The translations under genes and the position numbers were made by a program. Positions 21,940 to 35,000 of a stretch of DNA of 64,000 nt are shown here, piece by piece. A model generated the notes under the pieces. The model searched no databases, had not been told where the DNA came from, and saw only the letters and a program-made list of their open reading frames with translations. Each line of letters begins with the position of its first letter. The first letter of the stretch is position 1. This DNA comes from Clavaria fumosa (Eukaryota; Basidiomycota; Agaricomycetes; Agaricales; Clavariaceae). The stretch spans positions 1,612,001 to 1,676,000 of the forward strand of contig OX637797.1 in NCBI GenBank assembly GCA_951802425.1, read 5' to 3'.

Positions 21940-24900
21940 TTACAGCTCGTCGTGCTTTACCCCGTCAACGGGCCCCTCGACATGGAAGGGGACATCTTTA
22001 GGGCCATTTGAATCAGTATAGTCCAGAGTCATAGATGCCATTGCAGCTTCCATATCAGCTTCAGAAATTCTCTCATCCCCCTCCCCGGGGCTGCCCTCCT
22101 CGTCCTCTGGAGTCGTGGGGTCAACTGGTGGTGCAGGTTTTACGGTGGTGTCCGTGGGGGCTGTCTCAGATACGCCTAGCGAGCGTCTGAGCACTCTGTC
22201 AATGCGATAATAAAACCTGCACAATATACCAGTTGAAATAAGTCGTTATAGACGGAACTACATTACTTACTGGGAGCTATCTGCCACTTGGAATCCGGAG
22301 CGCACTAGAGCACCGTCGATGAGGATGGATGCTACTTCTTTCAATTCTGCTTCCGCTTCTGGAGAGGTTTCCGAGGATAGCCGATTGACCCTCTGAAGGA
22401 GGCCCTGAATGAGTGGGGAGCGAGGATTGATTTCTAAAAGCTTCTTCTTCCTGGCTATCTCATGAATGACGTTGTCCTGCTTATTATCGTTCGAGGCACC
22501 TATGAAACATAATCAGTTATACTTGAAAGCAAGAGGAGTCAGGACGAACTAATCAATTTCTCGATATTAGCGGTGTAACCGTGGGCGTCCGCAACGACAG
22601 CACATGGACTAGTGACAAGTCTGTTCGAGATAATAACTAGAGACGACACCTGAGCATAATCAACTTGTGGTCATAAGTATGCTTAATCTCACCGTCTTGG
22701 ACTACAGCCTGCGCTTCGAGTTTGAGCCAGTCCAGTAGAGGCTTGAATTGCTCTGTCAGCGCCTTTTGGCTTTCCTTCTCTTCTTCTGGTGTAATGTCTG
22801 CTTCGAAGTTAGACTGACGCCCGAGACACGATAAGAGGTCGAGTGATTCACCCTCATCTCCAAATTTCAAGCCAGTTTTCGCGACATCCTGGAATGTGAA
22901 ACCCCTACGCCGTAATATGAGAAGCAGAGCGTTTGTGGCTGACTATGACTCACTTCCATTGTCGCAAATTTTGGAACAAGACTTCGTCCAGGCCTTCGTT
23001 GACAAGCAGAACCTCATAGCCTCGAGCATGGAGTTTTTCTACGAAGACGCTTTTAGCGAGATCTGGAATAGGCTTCCCGAGTTCGGCAAGGTAAAAGATC
23101 TTGGCAAACGCCGGTAATGAGCCATCGAGCCGCGACAAACAATTTTGGGTAAAAATACCTGTTTCTGTCCTTGCTTCTTATTCTCGAGGTACTGAAAGAA
23201 AGAATGAGGCGAGCAGGGAGACGTTGGGAGCCTCGTAACATACCTCATCCAAGGATGTGCTGTTACGCTGATTAGTGCTAAACCTGGTTACCGACACCAA
23301 TTTATTACGGTTCTTGACGTCTTCGACGGCCCCAAGCTTCAAGACGGTTCCGTACTTGACCTGCAATTTGTCGAACGTCTCTGGGTCTTCTGTAGCTAAA
23401 CGTGCGAAAAGCTGTAAGATATGTTTGGCAATGACTTGCTTTATCTGCTTGAGGAAGCGAGTCGACTGGAAGGTCTCTCGAGAGACATTTAGGGGGAGAT
23501 CATCCGCTGTGACGTTGTCAGACTCTGTATGACACAAGGTCTGTTCGGAATCACCATCTACGATTGCTTTCACCCAGCTGAGCCACTTAGGGAGCCCCTC
23601 AGGTCCCAGATCTGACGTGATGAAGACACGTTTCACCATGAGCCTGACGTCACTTTCACTAGTCGGTCGGCCAGCGGCCCAGAACGAGGAATCCCTGATT
23701 TCTACGTCAGAGCAGGCGAATAAATAAATAAATTGGAAACATACAGCTCAGGTGGTACAAATATAATCCCCTTGAAAGCCACACCGTCAGCATCACCAGA
23801 GAAGTGATGCCATGCTAGTGGATCAACGAAGTGCTTGAAAGTAGATTTGTAGAACAGCTTGTACTCGTGGTGACCGATTTCCTTGGGGTCTCTGCAGACG
23901 TTCTTAAGAAATGTATTCGCAACAGGTAAAAGACAGTCGCTGTACCTTTGCCAAAGAGGAGGTGCGGCATTGAGGTGATCCCATTCTTCAACAACGACAG
24001 TCTTCATTTTCGGGGGATTGGCGTCCTTTGGAGATGGCTCTTCCTCGAGTTCCTCTACTGAGGCTTCGTCCACATCGGCCTCGTCGGGGAGATCCATTGA
24101 TGCTTCGTCGATATCGACCTCGTCCGGGTTATCTACTGACTTGGGGGGCACAGCACTCGCATCGGGACTGGAAGATTGCTCGTCCTCAGCGTCAGGTACA
24201 TCAGGAATATCAGGCACTTCGTTGGTCGTCTGCTTGTACATGTAAATCGGAAAGCTCGTGGTAAAGCCAGAGTGTTTGTTGCTAATAGCGTAGGGTCTTA
24301 GCGTCAAATGCTTATGTTCGTTCGCTTTATAGAACTTACATCAGCTTAGCGAGCGTCACGCTATCGAGAAACTCCGTGGCATCATTCTTCAAGACAAGCG
24401 TGATCTCAGTCCCTCGTTCCATCGTATTCCCGCGCGGATCTGGGAAAACGTCGAAAGAGCTCTCCTCCGCCTTCGAGCTGAAGACATGTTGAACTGGGTT
24501 CGGATTCCGATCGGATTTGTAAGGAATGGAGGCAACATAGACTTGGTCCGCAACAAGGAAACTGAAAACATAACGGTTCAGTGGGAGAACTCGTCACACA
24601 TGACAATCAAGCATCGACCTGCTGTAGAATCCGAGGCCGAATGCGCCTATCAGATTACCTGTTCCAGTACCATCTATACTCTCTGCTTGTTCCAGGAAGT
24701 CGGCTGTTCCAGACTTGGCGAGTGTCCCCTATCCATATGAACATATCAGCAGCGCGCCTCCGACACAGGAAAAATATCAACCAGATTAGTGGTCATATCC
24801 TCGGGTGACATTCCAATCCCGGTGTCTGGCCCCATAGTAGGTCAATATGTCCGAAGAATGTGAGGTCACACACGCACCAGTAATGATCAAGCGTCCTCCC

Positions 24901-25366
24901 TTCCCGTCTTCGTCTTTGACAGCTTTAATTGTGATGTTCAAAGGTGCAGATCCATCCCATACTGTCTTATCCTTCAATGCAGCGATCCGAAGCTTCTCCA
25001 AGGCATCATTAGCATTAGACAGAAGCTCTCGTATGAATACATCTCTGCATAGCGCTGGACTGAGCAGGCCCTCGCTAGTTCTGTTGTGTCGGACTCACCG
25101 GTGGGAATAAAGGCTGACGGTAGTTAAGCGGGTCAGCGCATCCTGACAAGTATTGAATAGTGCTAGTACCTATTAATCACGATTCTCCGCATGCGAGCTA
25201 CATCGCTCTGGAAGAGGGCGCATGAAGCTGGGGTCCAACGTAGAGAAGGAGTAACACGAACCTGATAGTCATGTCTAGTCTTGGGAACGTCTGCAGTCTC
25301 GAAATCGAGAGCAGAAACAAAATAGAGGAGGTTGAGGAGCACAACGAGCGGACGAAATAGTCTCAT
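21940..25366 (-). CDS. ER Hsp90 chaperone (GRP94/endoplasmin type) ending in HDEL
   Basis: Multi-exon gene. Translation starts at ATG 25366 with a signal peptide (MRLFRPLVVLLNLLYFVSA). The N-terminal ATPase domain follows: RDVFIRELLSNANDALEKLR (catalytic Glu and Asn), DTGIGMSPEDM (nucleotide-binding Asp), GTLAKSGT and NLIGAFGLGFYS. A charged acidic linker (around 24030-24200) is followed by the middle domain (VEEWDHLNAAPPLWQR, YKLFYKSTFKHFVDPLAWHHF, MVKRVFITSD). The C-terminal dimerisation domain carries an acidic tail ending KHDEL instead of cytosolic MEEVD. HDEL is the fungal ER-retrieval signal, so this is the lumenal paralogue that helps fold secretory proteins. Several introns, including one of about 55 bp after HDYQ, keep the N-terminal blocks in phase. 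It lies close to other secretory-pathway genes but is not co-transcribed with them. Confidence 0.92.
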
Positions 25367-25612
25367 CAAGCTTGAATGATACTGGCAGGGTATTGTGTGA
25401 CTTTGGTGAACTGGCGAGTTATATATGCTTTCTTACGCACTGACGTGTCAGGGTCTATAGTACATTCTCTCTGGTCCAAACACGGCCGGTCACCGGTCAC
25501 GAGTCTGTGACTCGTTGTCACGGAGAATACAGAGCAATTACGCATTACAGAAATGTTTCAGGCACATGGACAGACAATTTGGGGGCCGGAAGTTGGGAAA
25601 TGTGGCCCTATG

Positions 25613-28270
25613 TCATGTAAGGAGTGAGTACCTGCTCAAAACACTGGTGACTGAAACGTACCCGAATCCACCTCACCCGTTGCTCAGGCACATGGTCAAA
25701 CATGATATATCGCCTGTCATTCTGGATTCTGGATGAGCAGTGTTCTTTAACAGCAAGTTCGTACAATAACTCACTTGCAACACCTTCACCATATCTGCGA
25801 TGTCAACGCTTTTTGCCAAGACCTTCATATCGACTGTGCCACCACCCCCCTCCCCTTCGTCTTCGCCAAGATCATCGGCCTTCACACCACCGTCAACGCC
25901 TTCGCCTCCAATCTTTCCAAGTCTTCCCCAAAACTCGACAAATGAGTTTTCACTTAACATCTGGTCAAATTCTTTTCGTGCCTGCGTTGTGCGCTCACGC
26001 TGCCACATCTCAAATTCGCGCTCGAGTTCTTCAAGGCCTAACCCCAACTTGGTTGCAGGGAACGACGCCAAAAGTGATTGCAGAGGCAAGGAAGAGAATG
26101 TAGTCGCCAAAGACGTCGCGTGAGTTTCGAATAAGGAGCTTAGATTAATCAAGTGTTTGGACCGCAGCTGCGCAATGTGGACATGGAACAAGTGTCGTTG
26201 TTGAACCACAGAGAGGGGAGAACGGGTAAAGCGAGGATCGGTCCGGAGCTCTGGAAGGGCTGCGTCCCAAGTCGACTATACAGTCGTCAGATCCAAATCG
26301 TAAGATCAAGTTACCGTACCTTAGGATCCCGAATGGCGTCTATAAGCAAAGTCCTGTAGTGCGTCGAGAAAAGCGAATGTGTTCGTTTTTGTTTTCATAT
26401 TGAGCGCAATCACGATGAACAGTAGGTTCACGCACCGAAACTCCAGCTCAGCTTCGCCCTTGTCGAGGCCAATGCGGGATCGCTCTATGTCAGCTTCCAC
26501 ACGATTTCGGTCCGCTTTAACTTTCTCCTCCCGCTCTTTGACAGCTTTCTCTTTCTTCCTGCGACTTCGTTCCTGCTCGTCTGCAGATTCAATCATCTCT
26601 TCGTCACGGTTGGAAGAGGTTTTCCCCGTGCTACGCATCGTTGAGGCAACAGAGGCTGCATTTGCCTTAACAAATGCGTTGAATAGGTCCTCACGGAGGG
26701 TTGAAGAGCCGACGGCATCGTAGCGAGGGTCATTATATATTTCTCGTTTGACCTGTGTGAGATCAGCTTGGAACATGCATGCATTTCTTGATTTATCTTA
26801 CATCCTTCCACCCTGATTCCGGATTTATTGACCCAGACTCTCTGAGTAAAGCAAAAAATTCTGTTTCGGCTTTCTGTGCAGCAGCTCTCTTCTCTGGAAT
26901 GCATGTGAGTGTCAACTCGGGAGGAGATGTACGATCTTACTTTCGCCAAGACCCTTGACAAAATCCCTAAATCGTTTCTCGCGTTCTCTATCATCTCGGC
27001 CCCAACCCCAAAAACGTCTGTCTTTCTTCCAGGCGCGCCTGAAGTCTGTCCAGCTAGCCCTTGTGCTCTTGACTTCCTCCTGAAGTAAGCGTACAAACAC
27101 CTCCTTCGGATCCAAGGCCTCCTTCTCTTTCCTCACATTTGATTCGCGCAACTCACGAGCGCGCTCCCGACAGTATTCGTCAAAAACCTCACGTCGGATA
27201 GATACGGACGGAAGAAGAACATATCGAGGGTCAGAAATGAATAGCGGAAGTGAAGTGTCCCAAGGATGGAGCGGATTAATGTCCTTTTCCCGGAGCAGCG
27301 TCTACATTAAACACAGGATGAGAACGTGACGATGCTGGTAAAACATAAGAGAACCTTGAATAATGCCTTGGCTTCATCCAAGGACAGGTCAACGCGCGTA
27401 GGCATGTTGAACTCCTTCGCTTTCTTGGACAACGTCTTCTCGTCCCCACCTGCTTTCCTCTCTCCCTCTTGCGCTATTTCCTCTTCCTCCTGGACGCGCT
27501 CTCGCCCCTCCGTCACTTCCCTGGCCAATTGTTGGGCTGCCTCACGTTGCCACCCCTCATCCTCTGCATTTTCTTCATCCCCCTCCTCTTCTTCGCCCCC
27601 TTCCTCTTCTTCGTCCCCCTCCTCTTCTTCGTCCCCTTCTTCTTGTTCCTGTTCCTCTCCCCTCTCCCCTCTCAAGCCCTCTTGTTCCGCCTTAATGCCC
27701 CCTTTATGATGACCTTCTTTGTCCACATGGACTTTAACTTTCTTGGCTGCGACCGCCTCGTCTGCAGAAACGACTAATTCCGCTTTGCGTTTCACCAATT
27801 CTTGCACTTCCGCTTTGACTCTCTCTATCTCCTGTTCATAAGTTCCTTGCCCCTTCTTCGCAGCTTCTTCTTTTTCCAATGCGGATACTGCATCACGAAT
27901 TTCTTCAGGTACAACCCAGAAGCTCTCTTTCCTGGCCTTATGTGAGTAGAACACGTTTCTTTCGGAGGTCGTGACGCGTAACCAGTCCGTTCCAGGTATC
28001 GGAGTCTTGATGAGGGGCTTTTCTTTCTGCTTCTTCGGAGTCACCGGTGGCAGGGGGGGTAGGTTAAGAAATGAGGGGAGTGGTCGAACATACGTCGATT
28101 CTTTGGTTTGTGTGTTGTAGTAATAAGAGTGGCCTGTCAGACCTTGGTCGACCTATGAGAAAAGCGCACTGAATGTATGACTTGGACTTCACTGGCATAC
28201 CTATGTGTTCTGTCCAGCCTGAAGGCAGGGGTGGAGGTGTAAAGGGTGTAAGTGGAGGAGGTGCTGACAT
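25613..28270 (-). CDS. WW/FF-domain protein, TCERG1 (CA150)-like
   Basis: Starts MSAPPPLTPFTPPPLPSGWTE at 28270. Two WW domains are visible, one split by an intron (GWTEHIG...GHSYYYNTQTKESTY) and one at 27900-28010 (DWLRVTTSERNVFYSHKARK). A Glu-rich region (about 27470-27700) follows, then several FF domains (for example FVRLLQEEVKSTRASWTDFR, REDLFNAFVK, EFDQMLSENSFVEFW). The last exons read DRRYIMFDHVPEQR, typical of the end of the FF array. The final residues and the stop (about 25613) are tentative. TCERG1 and its relatives couple RNA polymerase II elongation to splicing by binding phospho-CTD and splicing factors through FF domains and proline-rich ligands through WW domains. Budding-yeast Prp40 has a similar domain set, but the layout here, with a long acidic spacer and spaced FF domains, fits TCERG1 better. 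Confidence 0.85.
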
Positions 28271-28342
28271 ATTGCGCTGCACTGTTTGGGTCACTGAGTT
28301 GACCCAAATTTGTACTGCAGTAGACGGCAATTTTCCATTTGA

Positions 28343-28378
28343 CTTGACACTACGTGAACGCGTCAACGTCAAAAGCCC
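28343..28378. repeat. 36-bp direct repeat, copy 1 (ACGCGT-containing)
   Basis: Matches 28777-28812 at 32 of 36 positions by eye. The core reads CTTGACACTACGT then one variable base, then AACGCGTCAACG. ACGCGT is the MluI cell-cycle box bound by MBF in yeasts. Copy 1 lies about 75 bp upstream of the TCERG1-like start. Confidence 0.8.
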
Positions 28379-28776
28379 TCTAACTAGTCCTATAGCTACG
28401 CTGAGTCTGGCAACAGACGCGAAACCGATAAGTCGTAAGCGACTCTCGCAGTTCTCGCGCAGGAGCCCCGTATGTTTGATGAAGAAAAACAGTATGCAAA
28501 TACAAGGGAGATGGGCAGGTATACAATGTAGTGTCTGCTAGTGAATCAGAAAGAGAAGATTGAGCTCGATGGCTCTGTGAATCACCTAGCGGGAATGCGA
28601 GAGTGTGAAGGAAGAGCGGTGGGCTCTTTTCTCCCGCCAGGAGACGGTATGTGCCTCGATAGACCGAGTTTCATTTAACGCTAGCCAAGATCTCAGAGAA
28701 ATAGCCTTGGAAGGCTACCCGGTGTGCTGCGCCAACGATTCGACTAAGTAAACCTGATTTTCAAACACGATATCCA

Positions 28777-28812
28777 CTTGACACTACGTCAACGCGTCAA
28801 CGCCAACAACCC
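28777..28812. repeat. 36-bp direct repeat, copy 2
   Basis: Second copy, same orientation, 434 bp downstream of copy 1 on the plus strand. The four differences are single-base substitutions. Confidence 0.8.
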
Positions 28813-29081
28813 TTAGAAAGCCCCACCATACGTGTCATGAGTGCATGAGTGGAGGCATGTTTCAATATGTTCATCGTCATCACTGAATGAATAGAGTGAG
28901 AAATACAGAAGTCGTTGACTAAGGGTACATATGACATGCATGACAAAGTCGTGAGAGCGCAACAGTGCGTTGCAGGATGTGATATGTCAATGAGTAACTT
29001 ACACCAGCGTACATAACATTTAGATGTAGAACCTGAATACGATATCATTAAAAGTTTCCGAAGCGAGTACGACGGTGGCGC

Positions 29082-32000
29082 TCACTTCTTATTGATTTGA
29101 TACAGGAAAAGATTGAGATTCATTTTGACCATGCCGTTGAACAGCGACAACGATGCACGGTTCTCGAATTGGCCCTGAAGAAGATCCTCCATTCGGATAT
29201 CGGTCGAAGCAACACAATCGGAGAAACCCATGATACTGTTGTAGATCTCCAAGGTGAAGATGCCTGCCTTGTTGGAAGAAATAATGAGGTCTATCTTGTC
29301 GAATTGTCGGGGAGAGTATTGGTCGATTGACAGCAAGATGCCTTTCTCGTACAGGTCTCTGGCACCATACTTGAACGAGCCGAACTGAGGAGACTTGCCA
29401 GCTTTCTGAAGGTCACGGAGGTGGAAAAATTGCTTTGTGAATGGGAGTACAAATCGCTTTTTCCTGGCGGCGGCGTGAGGACACAATCAGGCTAGAAGAT
29501 TGAGGAAACAGTACCCTTTCCCGCGTTGCATAGTGTGCATGGCGGCTTCAACGTAATCGTGGTAACTGTTGATCTGTTCTTCAAAGTATTTCTTCCGTTC
29601 TGCGAGGTCTTTGAGCGCGTCATTCATATTCTCGATCTCCTGCTGGCGCTGCACGCGTTTACGATGTTTACTGCGAACATCACCCGCGATAGCGTTAAGG
29701 ATGCCTTGAAACCCATCCTTACGCGTGACATTTCCCTGCTTTTCCAATTCCAGGAGTATTCCAATGGTGTGTAACTTCACCTCCCTGAAAGATAGACTGC
29801 ACATACTATCAAGTTCTGCAATCCATAGACAATGAATGGCGTACTCACGATCTGATGTCTTCTAAACGATATGCAGCGTCACCAGCCGTGGCAGATGGCA
29901 TGCGCCCGGGATGTTGCTTCGTTTGTTCCATCTCCATCTCCATCTCCAATATGTCATCCCATTTGGACTCCTCGTCATCCGTGACCGGATGCATCAAGGA
30001 CTCAAACAAATTTTCAGCAGGTTGAACACGGAGGATAGCGAGGACGCCTCGTTTGGCCTGGACCCAAAGAGCCTTTTCATCGGCTTGAGGATCTTCACAA
30101 CCGTCAGACACATCGTAAATAAACAAAAAAAATTGAACGGCAATACCCCAAACTTGAGCGAAGCGGTTGGTAAGCTCGAGCGTGATCTCTCGGTCTCTTG
30201 CGTCTTTCAACTCATCAGTACCCAAATTGGGCACGCCCTTTAGCTCATTGAGGATGACACGCAGAGTGTCATCACGATTTGGGGCCTTGAAACGACTTGA
30301 CATTAAGAGTGCACTGAGAGAAATTGAGAAGGCAACGTACGAGCTTGTCCAGGTACTGAGATAACAGGCTATGCATAGCATACACCTCGTTTGGCGAGAT
30401 GTATATCGGCTTTGGCTGTACCGTAGCGTCGAGAAATTCATGTGCGTGAAACTGGCTTTCTGCATCAGGTACGTCCGCCACTAATCTGGTCTAAGCCATG
30501 GCAAACTGGGGACATGCACGGGAGACTCGCCTTCCATGAACCATGCCACCATTTGCGCGATAGCTTTGCGAACGTACATATTGATCGGCAAGTACGCGGG
30601 TTTGTCGTCGTTGAATTCAGCGCCACTAGTAATCTGGGTAATCACCGAGGACACCTGTGACAAATTCTTGCGGCCGACAACATCGACAGTCTTTGCTACG
30701 ATGTTAAATATTTCTGGCGTGCTGGATTGTTTCAGATGAGCAGCAGGGACACGCTAGGGCAGTAGCCACGCACATAATAGCTGGGTTGATATAGCGATAG
30801 AACACCAATCTACTTATGCACGCCGAATACGCCTCTGGTGGTGAGTCAGGGAAAGCCGACTCAAGGTGATCCATGAATATTCACAACGTAAGATAGATAT
30901 TAAAGCTGGACATACCCGAAGCGCAACGAGCGTTTCCCGGGCGAGAAAGCGCATGCCAAAGGGCATTCTCCTGGTGGATTGTAGGATAGCAGTCACAAAT
31001 GCCTCCGTATACCCCTGAAGCAATTGCAAATCTAGGGATAGGGAGAGTTCACTTCAGTATATCATTAAAAAGACAGCGCTTACGTCTGATATATTCAGCA
31101 CGAGTCATTGGGTAATCCTCCAGAGCTTGATAGAACGGGACGTCTTTTGGGCATGAACTCGCCAAACCTGATCGCATCTCCTCGAGCTCTACCATGGTAC
31201 GATGAATCTGGGATACAGGTTGAAAGCAAGCTGAAGGAGAGAGAATGATACCCATACCACCGTCGGATCAGCCTCTAAATCAAGGTTATCAGATGCCACG
31301 ACTTCGCAGATGACGTTCTGAAGAGCCTCGCGAACATAAACAAGTTGCTTCGGGCGAATGTAATGCACGGCGATATTGATGTACATGGGGTGTCCATGAA
31401 TTATGTCGTCGATACTGCCTGCAGAGGATATCTCGTCATGGATAGCGTGCTGAATTCGTCAAAGCCAGTTAAAATGGCGGCAACGCCCACGTACAGGCTC
31501 AGACTGACCTGCAACAGTTTGAGCAAGAGGTAGTGTTCCCTTCGATCTTGACCGTAACCGAATAACGTGAGGACGACTCGCTCAGAGAGCCGCCTGTTCT
31601 TCTCCGCAGCCCCGTCCGATGATAATAAGGTAAACAGGCGACAGAGATACTCGCTCTTTGTCTGCAGTAAATAGAATAATTGCTGGTACAGCTCCAGCTT
31701 TCGTTTAGCCGCATGATCGAGAGTGTTGGGTTTTGCGAACGGATCACCATGTGCGGCCAAGACGGACGCGCGGGCAGCGTGAGCAGCCGCACTGTCCGCT
31801 CCATGTAAACGTCGCGCCTTCACAAGCTCCTCTTTGCTCTTGACGTTCTGTACCACAAGAGCAATCCTCACGTCCAGTTCATTGACTTCGCTCTCCAAGG
31901 CTTGATTTTCGCGAATGCCCTCTACGACCTTTTTGCGCAGTCGTTCAACTCTGATTTCGTCTTGGAAGTCGGCTTCAGAGTCATCCAGTAGATGTACGAA

Positions 32001-35000
32001 ATTTTTGATCGTCCCGACTGAGACATTCGTGCCCAACGTGAGCTGACGGTACTGCTCACGTGTCTCTTTAGCACGGTATAGGGACTGGATTTTGACAACC
32101 TTGTCTAGATTTGCATGGTAATACTGCAGTTTAGCCCTGAATTTCCGTCGGATAAGAGCTCCACGAAGCATTGCCTGCAAGACAGTAGCGAGGGGTTCGT
32201 TCCTCGATAGGTGATCCAGCCAGGTTTGATAATCCGCTCGGAGAAGGGCACCCCGGCATACAGCTTGAAGTCCTACAACGTCAGGCATCCAAAACTCTAG
32301 TTCTTTCTTCTGCTCGCGATGTCGGTTTCGAGCCAATGCCGCACGAGCCAGTGCCTGGATGCTACCAACAGCAGTAACGACCTGAACGGTCGCAAAAGCT
32401 TTGTTCAAACTCTGATGGTGTTGCCGGGCCAGATTAGCTCGCGCGTGTGCTTGGAGGCCTGTGATCACAGGTGTGGCTTTCCGAAGGCCGCGAATGAGTA
32501 CCAGTAGATGTCTGCGGACCAAAAATGCGCGAGCGGCGGCCTGCATGCGGACGACGATAGATGATACATTTTCAAGCTTGGATATTTTGGCCTTCATTCT
32601 TCGTCGCACGATAAAGCCGCGACAGTGAGCTCCAAAGGCAGTGAACATGAGATGCCGAGCTACATGGCTCCTTATCAGCACTCCCCGGGCGTGCGCCTGC
32701 AACATGACGATCGAGGATTTGGTGGAACGTCGAACAAAGGTTTTCTTCAACTCAGTGTGGCCGGCTTTCGTGATCCGCGCCCTTGCCATGGCTTGGAACC
32801 GAACTATGAAGGGACGACTGGACCTCAATGCTGCTCTAACCAGTGCGAGACGGCGACGCTGAATAACACCGCGGGCTTGCGCTTGAATTTGAATGACATT
32901 TTGAGACACAGATCTGACGCGACAGAGGTGACTGTGCCAGTACCGACGTCGGAGGAGTGCGCGAGAGGCTGCTTGCAAACATATAACCCACGGAGTAAGG
33001 TCAGTATGCTTGCGTCTTCGTTCATCCCATCGTCTTCGGACTAGCGAGCCTCGACAGTGTGCCTGCAATTGTAAGATGTGCCGCTCGGCAATGCGTAAGT
33101 ATTCGAGTCTGGCGGTTCGCGCTCGCCTGACGATGTATCCTCTAGCAATGCATTGCGTCGTGATGATTGAACCCTCGTTATCGAGTAGGAGCCGGTCTAG
33201 CCCTGTGTACAGACGATTTGATAATTGTGTGCAAAAAAATAAGAAGGCGTTCGTACGCTCATCTTCAGTTTCAACGTCCGGTTCTTCGTTAATCTTTTTC
33301 GCAAGTTCACGACCTACGTCGCCAAAATTAGGCATTGGGACACCAGACTCCTTGAGGCCTTTTTGCGTCCTCTGAAGTTGGTCGTCGGAAAACTTGAGAT
33401 GACCGAGAAGGTTCCCAATTCGTTCGGCTAGACCTCGCCGCGCAAGAAGATGACTATATGAAGGCCTTAGTATTTCTTAAGAAATATAGCCCTGAACGTA
33501 CCTTAATGCGTGTATACAGTAAATTACTTTCGGCATATTCTTCTTGTCGTAAAGGTCTGTCAATTCAAAAACGAAGCACTACTCGGGTTTAGGAGATGTG
33601 CAGCCACAAACGGTGGATCAACTCACTTCGGGAAGGCCAACGTCTCTTACAAAATTGAAGAAATAATTTATGTTATCTGAGTGCCGATAATCCAGTTTTG
33701 GGGCCTAGGAGGTAACGTCAAAGGATGATTCGTGCATAGAGCCAGTCAGTGTGACGTACCTCGTATATTTTCTTAACCACGGCGCGGCCTTGAAATTTCC
33801 TGACAAGTTTGGCTAAGACCACACCATTGCGTAGACTTTCCTCCATCTCCACTACTCCGAAGCCCAGCTCTTCATTGAGGCAGCCCTCGATCCACTGCTG
33901 CGCTTCGCCGACATGGCAGAGATATTCATAAGCGAGCAGGAGGTGGCGCTGCGTATCTGCCCACAATCCCCATCGAGCTAACCGAGCAGATGGTAAAGGC
34001 GAGGTAGGGGTAGAGGGCGCCTTGTCACGATTGAATCGTAATCGCCCGGGTACGCCGGCCACATCGTCGATGCTTGAGGAATCAAAACTCTTAGAACGAG
34101 GTGGCGAAGGCATCACATCAAAGTCATCCAGACCCTGTGTCTGCCGAAATCTCGTATCTGCTGGAGAAATCTCTTCTGCTTCATCCTCTGCCGCTTTAGG
34201 CTCCCAGTCCTCAAGAGTTACTCCGCTTACGATGCGTGGAAGGTGCATTCCTAGTCTCCGTCCAGCAGTCAGTTGATCTCCATATATGGGCGCCTTCTTG
34301 TTCGTCAGGTACGAGCTGCTGTGCCGAGTTTGAAGTGCTGACGAAGGCGATTCCGTAAGGCCGTTCGATATTCGGTAGGACGACTCTGACGAGCTGGAGA
34401 ACGTATTCGCACGTGATAATACAGTACCCATTGATTTAGTCGGTGACGGAGGCGTAGAGTCATGATTGCCATAAACCGATGTTGGGCGTCGCGCCAGGAA
34501 AGAAGTCGGGGGGTGTTTGGCATGCGATGCGGCTATTGACGGATCTGATGACAACGGAGTGGGATGGGAAATACCTGATAAATGCGATGAATTCAAACTG
34601 ACACAATCGATGGTATTTGAGCGGCGGAATCGTGACGGGGGTGATGAATTGGTTGGGTCGGATGCTACGGCGGAGAAATTCAAGCCTTCACTACCCGTGC
34701 GAGATGAAAAAGAGGAAGTTGGGGACGGTGCGCAGATGAATGCAGAAGTCGAAGTCGAAGGGATGGATGGGGGCGAGGTGTTATCAAAAAAACTCGCCGT
34801 AGAGTTAGAAGACAGAGGAGAGGCACAAATTGGTGCCGGCATGGTATGCCTCTTGGTGTTCGGCGGAGGTCTCCGATCAATAAAAGGGGTAGGTTTAGTC
34901 ACTGCATGCGATGGCGCTGGCTTTGCTTCGGCAAAGTTGGGAGCAGCGGTAGATTGTACATGCAATCTCGTCAGGTCTTTTGAGACACTGACAGGTAGAT

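Larger units (their letters stand above)
28271..29081. promoter_or_regulatory. Promoter region of the TCERG1-like gene / IQGAP 3' flank, with a repeat
   Basis: About 810 bp with no supported gene. It contains a near-perfect 36-bp direct repeat (listed separately), each copy with an ACGCGT hexamer. Short open frames at 28797-29048 have no family resemblance. Confidence 0.45.

Noticed and set aside
27470..27700. Tandem-looking GAGGAGGAG-type repeats
   Set aside because: Explained as codon-level Glu/Asp expansion inside the TCERG1-like exon, not a DNA repeat family or CRISPR.
27326..27777. Plus-strand Ser/Pro/Phe-rich open frames
   Set aside because: Shadow of the Glu-rich stretch of the TCERG1-like gene on the minus strand.
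29102..29486. Idea that the RasGAP C-terminal region is a separate small gene
   Set aside because: The sequence continues in phase from the preceding exon of IQGAP through a short intron and matches the family's C-terminal domain.
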